This document shows positions 1 to 5,670 of a DNA stretch of 7,957 bases, in pieces. A program made the position numbers and the translations under genes. The notes below the pieces were generated by a model. It saw only the letters and a list, made by a program, of their open reading frames with translations. It was not told the DNA's origin and ran no database searches. The stretch is from Thermodesulfobacteriota bacterium (GTDB lineage: Bacteria > Desulfobacterota > SM23-61). The stretch spans positions 1 to 7,957 of the forward strand of contig JASEHN010000122.1 in NCBI GenBank assembly GCA_030018715.1, written 5' to 3'. Within the stretch, counting starts at the first letter, position 1. Each line of letters opens with the position of its first letter.

Positions 1-123
1 GAAAGCCTCGAAGATTCCGAAAACCTCCCATCCCCCGACCTGATCGCCGCCGAGATTGTTGAAAACTTAGAATCTGCTTTAGAGCAGTTCAGCGGGATTT
101 ATGAAAGCCTGAGGCAAAAGTAA
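1..123 (+). CDS. hsdM: Type I restriction-modification methyltransferase HsdM, C-terminal end only
   Basis: The window opens inside a reading frame that runs 40 codons to a TAA at 121-123. The peptide contains LPSPDLIAAEIVENLESALE, which matches the helical C-terminal tail typical of HsdM subunits (LP-x-PD-x-IAAEIVE-x-L-x-AALEQF). HsdM is the SAM-dependent N6-adenine methyltransferase subunit that works with the specificity subunit HsdS and the translocase HsdR. The catalytic NPPF-type motif lies upstream of the window and cannot be checked. The next gene is not hsdS, which is unusual because hsdS commonly follows hsdM. The assignment rests on this short tail alone. Confidence 0.7.
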   Translation, partial: ESLEDSENLPSPDLIAAEIVENLESALEQFSGIYESLRQK

Positions 124-711
124 CTTATCCTTGATGTTTTAACCAATTAACCTTTGTGATAAATGGCCCTTGCCGAGAAATATATCAAGTACTGGCAGGA
201 TCATGCACGGCATAAAATATCAATACCAGAGGAATAAGAAGTCATCAATTTATAAATCTATGGATGTCCCCCATCTCAAAAATGGAATGAAAAGGAGAAA
301 ACCAGGTCAGAATTGGAGACTTTCGGAAAAAACGATTGGAATGTCACTTATTGCGGTTCAGCCCCCTATAGGTAGGCAAAATCACAAAGGGGAAAATGGC
401 CAAGATTCGGAGGTGAAGGGTTGATATTGCCTGATAGGAGCCTTTTAATGGGTGATCCCTTTGGCGTGAATTTGGCGCTTTAAAGCGGTTTCCGCCGCAA
501 GGATTTTCTTGACCTAAAAACTGAAAACTGATAATCTTGGGCATCTTTCTTGCTGAGCTATAAAAGTTAGGAACCACTCAATGGCCAATTTGCATCTTAT
601 AATCTAAAAAACTCATCAAGATTAAAGGGTTTTTGATCGAAAAGAGGATATGATTGGTGGTAAGATAATAAGTAAAATGGAGGAAAATCTTTTCTTGGGA
701 GGGAAAACCTG
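124..711. other. Long intergenic stretch with no convincing gene
   Basis: About 590 bp separate the methyltransferase end from the hydrolase operon. A 24-codon ORF (163-237, starting MALAEKYIKYW) is followed in the same frame by a stretch interrupted at 253-255 and then open to about 367, which could be debris of an old gene; I do not recognise it. The alternative frame (170-424, TTG start, no Shine-Dalgarno) gives a basic peptide with no recognisable motif. The second half is AT-rich and probably holds the promoter of the downstream operon. No RNA gene, riboswitch or repeat is evident. Confidence 0.5.
575..603 (+). promoter_or_regulatory. Candidate sigma70-type promoter for the hydrolase-MazF operon
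   Basis: A perfect TATAAT lies at 598-603, about 108 bp before the ATG at 712. The hexamer 17 bp upstream (575-580, CACTCA) is a poor -35, so the site would need an activator or other contacts. A second candidate has a better -35 but poor spacing: TTGACC at 509-514 with GATAAT at 530-535, a 15-bp spacer. Neither is strong; one of them plausibly drives the three-gene operon. Confidence 0.25.
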
Positions 712-1524
712 ATGTCTTTGGGGGTGGTAATAAAAGGCCCGGAAGGGATTGTTCTGGCGACGGATAGCCGGGTTACTTTGGAAGCTCAAAAACCGGGGCA
801 ACCACATCCTTTTTCCGTCAATTTCGATAATGCAATCAAGACACTTAGCTTTTCAAAGGACCCCCATAATTTTGTTGGTGCAGTGACATACGGCATTGCG
901 GGCATCGGTATCCCGCCCCGAACTGCACATAGTTTCTTATCCGAATATGAGGTTTCTCTGGAGGAGAAAAAAAACCGCCTAACGGTCTTGGAGTATTCTG
1001 AGGGATTAAGTAATTTCTTTATGGCCCAATGGGAAAAGGCCAAGATGCCCAAAGATTATAAGGGGCCAAACATGACATTTGTTGTTGGGGGCTATGACGA
1101 AGGAAAGCCATATGGCAGTGTTTTTCTTTTCGAAATCCCAGGAGCTCCAGGTCCTCAAGAGCAGTATCCCAATTTGTTTGGAATGACTTGGGGAGGTCAA
1201 CTTCAAATTGCCAGCCGCTTAATTCATGGTTACGATCCCGAGTTGTTAAATATTCTTCGAAATGGACTTAAGCTAACTGAAGAACAAGTCCGAAATCTGA
1301 TCCCAATTTTTAGGAATCTTGAATTCCCAATTCCTTATGATGTATTACCTTTGCAGGATTGTGTAAATTTGGCACTTTTATTATTGCGCACAACAATCAA
1401 CGCTCAGCACCTCTCCGTCGATGTCAGAGGGGTCGGCGGCGACATTGATGTCGCAGTTATTACCAGGACAGCAGGGTTGAAGTATCTTCAGAAAAAAGAA
1501 CTCCATGGTGAAGCGCGGTTTTAA
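712..1524 (+). CDS. Proteasome-like N-terminal nucleophile hydrolase (peptidase T1 family-like)
   Basis: The 270-aa protein begins MSLGVVIKGPEGIVLATDSR, the layout of a proteasome beta or HslV/Anbu-type subunit: a nucleophile at position 2, a beta hairpin, then the conserved D-S-R. If Met1 is removed, Ser becomes residue 1 and the Asp falls at residue 17, as in proteasome beta subunits. Lys43 (NAIKTLSF) is the likely counterpart of the proteasomal Lys33, displaced by an insertion of about 9 residues. The FVGAVTYGIAGIG segment (about 54-66) matches the strand with the conserved glycine, and VGGDIDVAVITR (241-252) matches the late glycine-rich loop and strand. Bacterial relatives (HslV, Anbu, BPH) are cytoplasmic threonine-type peptidases that form rings; this one would use Ser. 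There is no signal peptide or membrane segment. GGGAGG lies about 7 bp before the ATG, and the N-terminal chemistry supports this start. The small protein and MazF genes follow 12 and 289 bp downstream. The fold is fairly secure; substrate and activity are unknown. Confidence 0.75.
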   Translation: MSLGVVIKGPEGIVLATDSRVTLEAQKPGQPHPFSVNFDNAIKTLSFSKDPHNFVGAVTYGIAGIGIPPRTAHSFLSEYEVSLEEKKNRLTVLEYSEGLSNFFMAQWEKAKMPKDYKGPNMTFVVGGYDEGKPYGSVFLFEIPGAPGPQEQYPNLFGMTWGGQLQIASRLIHGYDPELLNILRNGLKLTEEQVRNLIPIFRNLEFPIPYDVLPLQDCVNLALLLLRTTINAQHLSVDVRGVGGDIDVAVITRTAGLKYLQKKELHGEARF

Positions 1525-1536
1525 AGGAGGACATTT
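1524..1536 (+). promoter_or_regulatory. Strong ribosome binding site of the putative antitoxin gene
   Basis: AAGGAGG at 1524-1530 overlaps the hydrolase stop codon and lies 6 bp before the ATG at 1537. The mazF-like gene that follows has no comparable site, so the small protein should be made in excess over the toxin. That is the usual arrangement for type II antitoxins. Confidence 0.7.
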
Positions 1537-1812
1537 ATGAGCCATCCTAAGACAGAAAGTAGTACGTTTATATCGCAAGTCGGATTAAAGAATTGGCCTC
1601 TGAATTATCCAGCTTTTGAAGTGCTATCTCCTTCGGCTCGCACAGACCTTGTGATCTGCGAGCATGGAGGAATCAGTGCCGGATTATTTGAATGGGTTTT
1701 TCCAAAGAGTTCTGACTCCCTCCAGTCTTCCTTTGATGTGGATCTGAATTTACCAGCGTGGGATTTGTTAAGTGATGAAGCTCTTTTGAATTTTGAGCGC
1801 GAATTAAATTAA
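1537..1812 (+). CDS. Small protein upstream of MazF, putative antitoxin
   Basis: This 91-aa protein has no DNA-binding fold that I can recognise: neither an AbrB/MazE-type swapped hairpin nor a ribbon-helix-helix is apparent. The middle (about 38-60) is hydrophobic and glycine-containing (VICEHGGISAGLFEW). The C-terminus is acidic and helix-prone, ending WDLLSDEALLNFERELN (75-91). Such an acidic tryptophan-containing tail resembles the toxin-wrapping tails of MazE/PemI-type antitoxins. It starts 12 bp after the hydrolase stop with an excellent Shine-Dalgarno and ends one base before the toxin ATG, the classic antitoxin position. Its role as antitoxin is inferred from position and tail. It could instead be a substrate or adaptor of the adjacent peptidase, or both. 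Confidence 0.6.
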   Translation: MSHPKTESSTFISQVGLKNWPLNYPAFEVLSPSARTDLVICEHGGISAGLFEWVFPKSSDSLQSSFDVDLNLPAWDLLSDEALLNFERELN

Positions 1813-1813
1813 A

Positions 1814-2164
1814 ATGGCGCGCGGGGACGTTTTATTGGTCGATCTGCCAGCTCCCTCATCCGGCGCTGGACATGAGCAAATGGGAAACAGGCCAGCTATC
1901 GCTGTGCAGAACGATGCCTCGGATCCCAGACTCCCCACAATCATGATAATACCTTTCACTACGAGCCTCGGTGCTTTGAGGTACCCTCATACTTTTCGCG
2001 TTGATCCTTCTCAGCAAAATGGACTTGACAGGCCATCTGTGTTATTGGTTTTTCAGCTTCGAGCTATCGATAAGATTCGTATTACAGGGAATATTGGACG
2101 ACTTGAACAACATTATCTCCAGCAAATGGAAGCAGAATTACGGAATTTACTTAACATTTTATAA
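1814..2164 (+). CDS. mazF: Type II toxin-antitoxin system PemK/MazF family endoribonuclease toxin
   Basis: The 116-aa length is typical of MazF/PemK toxins, which are SH3-like-barrel ribonucleases that cleave mRNA at short sequences and stop translation in the cytoplasm. Family motifs run in order: RGDVLLVDL (3-11), GHEQMGNRPAIAVQND (19-34) and PTIMIIPFTT (41-50), then NGLDRPSVLLVFQLRAIDKIRI. Arg26 in GNRP and Thr49 in PFTT correspond to the catalytic Arg/Thr pair known from Bacillus MazF. The protein therefore looks intact. The ATG lies one base after the upstream stop and there is no clear Shine-Dalgarno, so translation is probably coupled to the small protein gene. The upstream peptidase is an unusual third partner. 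Family assignment is secure; the RNA target sequence cannot be read from the sequence. Confidence 0.92.
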   Translation: MARGDVLLVDLPAPSSGAGHEQMGNRPAIAVQNDASDPRLPTIMIIPFTTSLGALRYPHTFRVDPSQQNGLDRPSVLLVFQLRAIDKIRITGNIGRLEQHYLQQMEAELRNLLNIL

Positions 2165-2437
2165 AAGATCACACTGCTGTTCAAGGCATGGCCTCCGGCA
2201 GCGCCGGAGGCCTGCCGCTGAGAATCGGAAGGGGTCAGTCCGTGAATTACAATAATTTTACGTGGATCAGCCAGAGGTTTAGGGATGAGAGATGTTTAAA
2301 CGGTGATGCAAGCAACAAGTTTGGGAATTTTAAATTCCGATATCTTCCTCGTAAAGTAAACTCGCGGCAAAAGATTAAGAATCAGATCGAGATAGATAGC
2401 GGAAAGAAAATAATTGTTTAGGAAAGAGGTGGAAAAA
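2165..2437. other. Intergenic region after mazF
   Basis: About 270 bp without a convincing gene. It holds the GC-rich hairpin at 2190-2212 and a perfect 7-bp palindrome with a one-base centre at 2324-2338 (GGAATTT-T-AAATTCC). A reading frame across it (2188-2421) includes the hairpin arms and has no recognisable motif, so I do not call it. Confidence 0.45.
2190..2212 (+). terminator. Strong GC-rich hairpin 25 bp after mazF, possible terminator
   Basis: GGCCTCCGGC and GCCGGAGGCC form a perfect 10-bp stem closed by a 3-base AGC loop. It begins 25 bp beyond the MazF stop codon, where an operon terminator would be expected. No T-tract follows, so it is not a canonical intrinsic terminator. It may end transcription with help, protect the 3' end of the mRNA, or be a dispersed palindromic repeat. 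Confidence 0.45.
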
Positions 2438-2608
2438 ATGGAACCAAAAAGGGAGGAGCAAGAAAAGAAGGAAGCATTACTGACTTTCCTGGAATTTACC
2501 CGGGATGGAAAATTCGCTAAGATCGAAGAAAGCTCCCTCGCCTATGTCAGACTGAAAGAGCAGAGGGAAGATCCCCCGCAGGAAGAATATTTTTATAGTG
2601 TGAGATAA
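2438..2608 (+). CDS. Small charged hypothetical protein
   Basis: The 56-aa protein (MEPKREEQEKKEALLTFLEF at the N-terminus) is rich in Glu and Lys, has no signal peptide or membrane segment, and ends in EEYFYSVR. I do not recognise the family. The ATG at 2438 is preferred over an in-frame TTG at 2414 because an AGGTGG-type ribosome binding site (about 2427-2432) precedes it at suitable spacing. A good intrinsic terminator follows 33 bp after the stop, so this looks like a short transcription unit. The length and charge pattern would suit a small regulator or antitoxin-like protein, but nothing specific supports that. Confidence 0.5.
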   Translation: MEPKREEQEKKEALLTFLEFTRDGKFAKIEESSLAYVRLKEQREDPPQEEYFYSVR

Positions 2609-2641
2609 AATTTCCCTTTCCAGAACCATTCGGAATTTTTG

Positions 2642-2670
2642 AGCCCCTCTTCAGGAGGGGCTTTCTGTTT
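2642..2670 (+). terminator. Rho-independent terminator
   Basis: AGCCCCTC (2642-2649) and GAGGGGCT (2655-2662) form a perfect 8-bp GC-rich stem with a 5-base loop, followed directly by a T-rich run (TTCTGTTT). It ends the transcription unit of the small gene at 2438-2608. Confidence 0.85.
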
Positions 2671-2744
2671 CTCTGGAAAGACATCGTAAAAGGGGTCCGG
2701 TTTCAACATTCAACAGATTTGATCCCTGAGATTCCTATTTCAAA

Positions 2745-2888
2745 ATGTCCGCAAACAAGGATTTTCCAGGCGAGAAAGCGGGTCGCAATCCGATTTTAGT
2801 CAAGGTCATGGACATCTTCGGCAACGACACCTCCCAGGCGTTTGATGTGGAGATAAATAAATGCCAAGAAAAACTCAGAGCCCTGTAA
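2745..2888 (+). pseudogene. Remnant resembling the C-terminal tail of a restriction-modification protein
   Basis: An open frame of 47 codons contains NPILVKVMDIFGNDTSQAFD. From memory this resembles the last strands of some adenine-specific methyltransferases or helicase-type restriction proteins, which end VKV-x-DIFGNDT. No Shine-Dalgarno precedes the ATG, and nothing upstream of 2745 continues the protein, so I read it as the surviving 3' end of a lost gene. It overlaps the start of the DUF1016 gene by 28 bp, as a gene in the same ancestral operon would. An alternative is a genuine short ORF. The family match is from memory and uncertain. Confidence 0.35.
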
Positions 2889-3061
2889 AAGGAACTGATC
2901 CATCAGGAAAGCTGCTCAACGACTTGCGAACGCTGATCACCGACGCTCGGCAGGATGTGGCCCGATTCGTCAATTCCGCCTTAGTAATGCTTTATTGGAG
3001 AGTAGGCCAGCGGATTCGGAAGGACATTTTGAAAGAGAAGAGGGCGGAATATGGTGAGCGG

Positions 3062-3086
3062 ATTTTGCCGACACTGTCGGCAAAAT
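3062..3086. repeat. Palindrome copy 1 inside the DUF1016 coding sequence
   Basis: A perfect inverted repeat of two 12-bp arms around a central C, arm ATTTTGCCGACA. It is codon-aligned and encodes ILPTLSAKL (residues 68-76). A sister copy lies exactly 108 bp downstream. Confidence 0.85.
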
Positions 3087-3169
3087 TGGAAGTGGAATTC
3101 GGGTCAGGTTTTAGTCAACGGAACCTGGCAAGCATGGTGCGCTTTGCGGAGGTTTTCCCCGATCTCGAG

Positions 3170-3194
3170 ATTTTGCACACACTGTGTGCAAAAT
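3170..3194. repeat. Palindrome copy 2 inside the DUF1016 coding sequence
   Basis: A perfect inverted repeat of two 12-bp arms around a central C, arm ATTTTGCACACA. It is codon-aligned and encodes ILHTLCAKL (residues 104-112). It differs from copy 1 at four bases, two per arm, and every change is compensated in the opposite arm. Confidence 0.85.
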
Positions 3195-3627
3195 TGAGCT
3201 GGAGTCATTTCCGTCAGATCATCTACCTGAGAGACGATCTCCAGCGCAATTTTTACGCTGAGATGAGCCGCATTGAAAACTGGAGCGTCCGTACACTGGA
3301 GAGGAAGATCTCCGGCATGCTCTATGAGCGAACTGCTCTTTCAAAAAAACCGACAGAACTGATCAAGAAGGAACTGGCGGATTTAAAGGAGAGGGATAAA
3401 CTAACTCCCGATCTTGTCTTCCGTGATCCATATTTTCTTGATTTCCTCGGATTAAAAGATACTTACAGCGAAAAAGATCTCGAAACCGCAATTTTACGGG
3501 AAATGGAGGCTTTCATCCTGGAACTCGGGGTGGGATTTAGCTTCGTAGCGAGGCAGAAAAGGATGACGGTAAGGGATGACGATTTCTACCTCGACCTCCT
3601 CTTTTACCACCGAAACTTCACCGGTTA

Positions 3628-3936
3628 GTGGCTATCGAACTGAAGCTGGATAAATTTAAAGCCGAGTACAAGGGGCAAATGGAGCTCTATTTGCGGTGGC
3701 TGGAAAAATACGAACAGCAGCCGGGGGAGTTCTCCCCAGTTGGCTTGATCTTGTGCGCAAGCAAATCGGAAGAGCAAATCGAGTTGCTGCAATTGGGCAA
3801 GGGCGGAATACGGGTATCCGCTTATTGGACGGAACTCCCGCCGCGCGACCTGTTGCAGAAAAAACTACATGAGGCGATTGTATTGGCCATGGCTCGTTTA
3901 GGGCAGAGCAAACAGCAAAAACTATTGGCGGAATAA
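3628..3936 (+). pseudogene. DUF1016 nuclease, 3' part carrying the E-x-K motif
   Basis: This frame continues the broken nuclease after a -1 shift. It begins at GTG with AIELKLDKFK, holding the E-x-K half of the PD-(D/E)XK site (Glu4 and Lys6 of this segment). It continues with the family-typical KGQMELYLRWLEKYEQ, GLILCASKSEEQIELLQL and a helical end (LPPRDLLQKKLHEAI). No ribosome binding site precedes the GTG, so independent translation is unlikely. The rest of the frame is intact and well conserved, which implies the inactivation is recent, or that it is a read error, or that the product is restored by ribosomal frameshifting. Confidence 0.8.
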
Positions 3937-4202
3937 GCCTTGTGGCAAAGAGCATTTTGTTACCACCGCTTTTAAACTCCCCCTTTATCAACGATATGAG
4001 GTTCCCCCCTATGGGCTATATGATTCTTGAATTTGAAAGGATAAGGTTATCATTTGATTCATGTTGATCCTCTGATTCGTCTGATCGAGGGGGGAATTCT
4101 CATCGGTGAAAAGGGTCCCGAAACTGACCGGCGGTAACAGCATTATTTCTTTTTTGAAAAAATGCGGGAAATAAGTCGTCAAAAGCATAAGGAGGGGCAG
4201 AA

Positions 4203-4676
4203 ATGTTAAAAGAAATTGAAAATTACTTGTCCTTTTTGGACGATCTGCGCAGTCAGGTGAAGAGTCTCCTGGAAGGATTGCCGAAAGAAGCGCTGGACTG
4301 GCGTCCGATTGATGGCCAGGGAGAAATGGCCACGAACTCACTAACAGTCATGGCGATCCACCTGGCTGGTTCAGAGGCTTTTTGGATGAAAGAGATTATC
4401 GGAGGGCAATCCATCCATCGTGACCGCGATGCTGAGTTTGTCGTAAAAGGGCTGGGGTTTCCGGAACTGATAGCCAAATTAGAAACGGCGGCAAAAGAAA
4501 CTCCCGCTATTCTATCCTCCCTGACGCCTGCCCAACTGGAAGAAACCCGGAAATTTCGGGACCGCATAGTAACGGTCCGGTGGGCGATCCTGCACGTCAT
4601 CGAACACTTCGCCATGCATGTCGGGCATATGCAACTTACGCGTCAATTGTGGCTGGCTAACTTCGGAAAGAAATAG
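4203..4676 (+). CDS. DinB/DUF664-like four-helix bundle protein
   Basis: The 157-aa length and pattern fit the DinB superfamily, cytoplasmic four-helix bundles that usually bind a divalent metal through three histidines. An N-terminal helix contains LLEGLPKEALDWRP (22-35). His53 lies in AIHLAGSEAFW, and HVIEHFAMHVGHMQL (131-145) ends the domain. His53, His135 and His139 are the likely ligands, so the metal site looks intact. Characterised relatives include thiol transferases and damage-inducible proteins, but most are uncharacterised and the substrate here is unknown. AAGGAGG lies about 6 bp before the ATG. The preceding 266 bp hold no convincing gene, and the ABC ATPase follows after 150 bp, perhaps in the same transcript since no terminator is seen between them. 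Confidence 0.85.
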   Translation: MLKEIENYLSFLDDLRSQVKSLLEGLPKEALDWRPIDGQGEMATNSLTVMAIHLAGSEAFWMKEIIGGQSIHRDRDAEFVVKGLGFPELIAKLETAAKETPAILSSLTPAQLEETRKFRDRIVTVRWAILHVIEHFAMHVGHMQLTRQLWLANFGKK

Positions 4677-4810
4677 AATGTCATCACCGGCCGTTTGCCA
4701 AACTGGTCATGATCAAAGGCCTGAGTGTCGATCACAGCAGTTACCACCCGAAATGCAGGAATTTGGGCGTGGAAAATTAGCTGAATGACAGGAAGAATTA
4801 AAAGGATAAA

Positions 4811-4822
4811 ATGAGAAAGTAA
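4811..4822 (+). other. Four-codon upstream ORF (M-R-K-stop) before the ABC ATPase
   Basis: AAAGGA (4801-4806) is followed by ATG AGA AAG TAA, ending 4 bp before the ATG of the ATPase gene. The ATPase itself has only a weak ribosome binding site (GAGAAAG), so it may be translated by reinitiation after this mini-ORF. This is inferred from spacing alone. Confidence 0.3.
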
Positions 4823-4826
4823 AGCT

Positions 4827-5618
4827 ATGAAAGTTCCGGCAATCGAAATTCGGGAAGTTACCTACGCCATCAACGGCAGAAAGATAATCGATAATGTTAC
4901 CTGGAAAGTGGAACGCGGAGAACATTGGGCCCTTCTGGGGCCGAATGGCGCCGGGAAAACCACCCTCCTAAATATTGTCTGCGGGTATCTCTGGCCAAAC
5001 GCGGGGGGAGAGGTACGGCGCCAGGGGAAAGCGCTCATCGACCTGAGGGAATTGAGGCGAAGCATTGGCTGGGTTACTTCTTCTCTTCCTGCGCATATCC
5101 CGGCGGAAGAGCCGGTATTGGAAACCGTCCTTTCGGGAAAATATGCCCAGATCGGCTTCGTGAAGATGAAATGGGAGGTCCCCAACAAGCAGGACTACGA
5201 AACCGCGCTCCAACATCTGGATGAACTCGGCTGTCCCGAGTTGGCTGGTATGAAATTTGGTTCTCTTTCCCAGGGAGAACAGCAAAAGGTCTTGATCGCC
5301 AGAGCGCGCATGACCCAACCCTATTTAATCATTTTGGATGAACCCTGTGCGGGCTTAGACCCTGGAGCACGGGAAACCTTTCTATCCTCTTTACAAGAAT
5401 TGGGAAGGTATAGGGGAGCACCCAGTCTGGTTTACGTGACCCACCACATTGAAGAGATACTACCTTTATTTAAAAAGACGTTAATTCTCAAAGATGGGCA
5501 AGTGATCGCCAGCGGGAATACCAATGCCATTATCAATGACCAAACGATGGAGGAACTCTACGGGGTTTCTTTGAAAATCGTACGGAGTAACGGCCGCTTC
5601 TGGCCAATCGGAAAATAA
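4827..5618 (+). CDS. ABC transporter ATP-binding protein, YlmA-like
   Basis: The 263-aa protein has one complete ABC nucleotide-binding domain: Walker A GPNGAGKTT (38-46), signature LSQGE (147-151), Walker B LIILDEP (167-173), D-loop AGLD (175-178) and H-loop His206 in VTHH. The Q-loop position reads IGWVTSSL, with Ser in place of the usual Gln at residue 85. That variant, together with ETVLSGKYAQIG and VTHHIEEILPLF, recalls Bacillus YlmA-type ATPases. These are annotated as ABC proteins without a clear membrane partner. No permease gene is present nearby, so it may act with a distant permease or in a non-transport role. The motifs for ATP hydrolysis are otherwise intact. A probable terminator follows at 5681-5748. 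Confidence 0.93.
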   Translation: MKVPAIEIREVTYAINGRKIIDNVTWKVERGEHWALLGPNGAGKTTLLNIVCGYLWPNAGGEVRRQGKALIDLRELRRSIGWVTSSLPAHIPAEEPVLETVLSGKYAQIGFVKMKWEVPNKQDYETALQHLDELGCPELAGMKFGSLSQGEQQKVLIARARMTQPYLIILDEPCAGLDPGARETFLSSLQELGRYRGAPSLVYVTHHIEEILPLFKKTLILKDGQVIASGNTNAIINDQTMEELYGVSLKIVRSNGRFWPIGK

Positions 5619-5670
5619 CCATTTGTAACAGTTTAACCCTTTGGAAATTTGGCTAAACTTCAACCCAAAA

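Larger units (their letters stand above)
2861..3628 (+). pseudogene. DUF1016 (YhcG-type) PD-(D/E)XK nuclease, 5' part, ended by frameshift
   Basis: This 255-codon frame carries the DUF1016 N-terminal helical domain (about 15-165: LYWRVGQRI near 44-52, RNLASMVRFAEVFPD at 87-101, LSWSHFRQI at 112-120). The start of the nuclease domain follows (LTPDLVFRDPYFLDFLGL, then the first acidic motif FYLDLLFYHR with Asp245). Frame is then lost and a TAG follows after NFTG. Adding one A to the AAA run at 3613-3615 gives FYHRKLHRLVAIELKL, the expected family continuation, and joins this part to the downstream one as a protein of about 358 residues. The break separates the catalytic Asp from the E-x-K motif, so neither product should cut DNA. 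Family members often sit in or beside type I restriction operons. GGAG at 2849-2852 supports the start. A sequencing error in the A run is a real alternative. Confidence 0.85.

Noticed and set aside
170..424. 84-codon frame starting at TTG
   Set aside because: No Shine-Dalgarno, no recognisable motif, basic low-complexity composition; a neighbouring frame looks equally coding-like.
2188..2421. 77-codon frame downstream of mazF
   Set aside because: Its first codons are the arms of the 10-bp hairpin, there is no ribosome binding site and no motif.
4040..4135. Short plus-strand open stretch reading HVDPLIRLIEGGILIGEK before the DinB-like gene
   Set aside because: It looks protein-like but has no ATG or ribosome binding site, stops quickly, and matches nothing I recognise.
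4133..4165. Imperfect A/T-rich stem GCATTATTTC / GAAAAAATGC as a terminator
   Set aside because: The stem is AT-rich with a mismatch and is not followed by a T-tract; it lies directly in the DinB-like leader.
4009..4341. 110-codon minus-strand frame overlapping the DinB-like start
   Set aside because: It overlaps the well-supported DinB-like gene and its ribosome binding site and shows no family motif.
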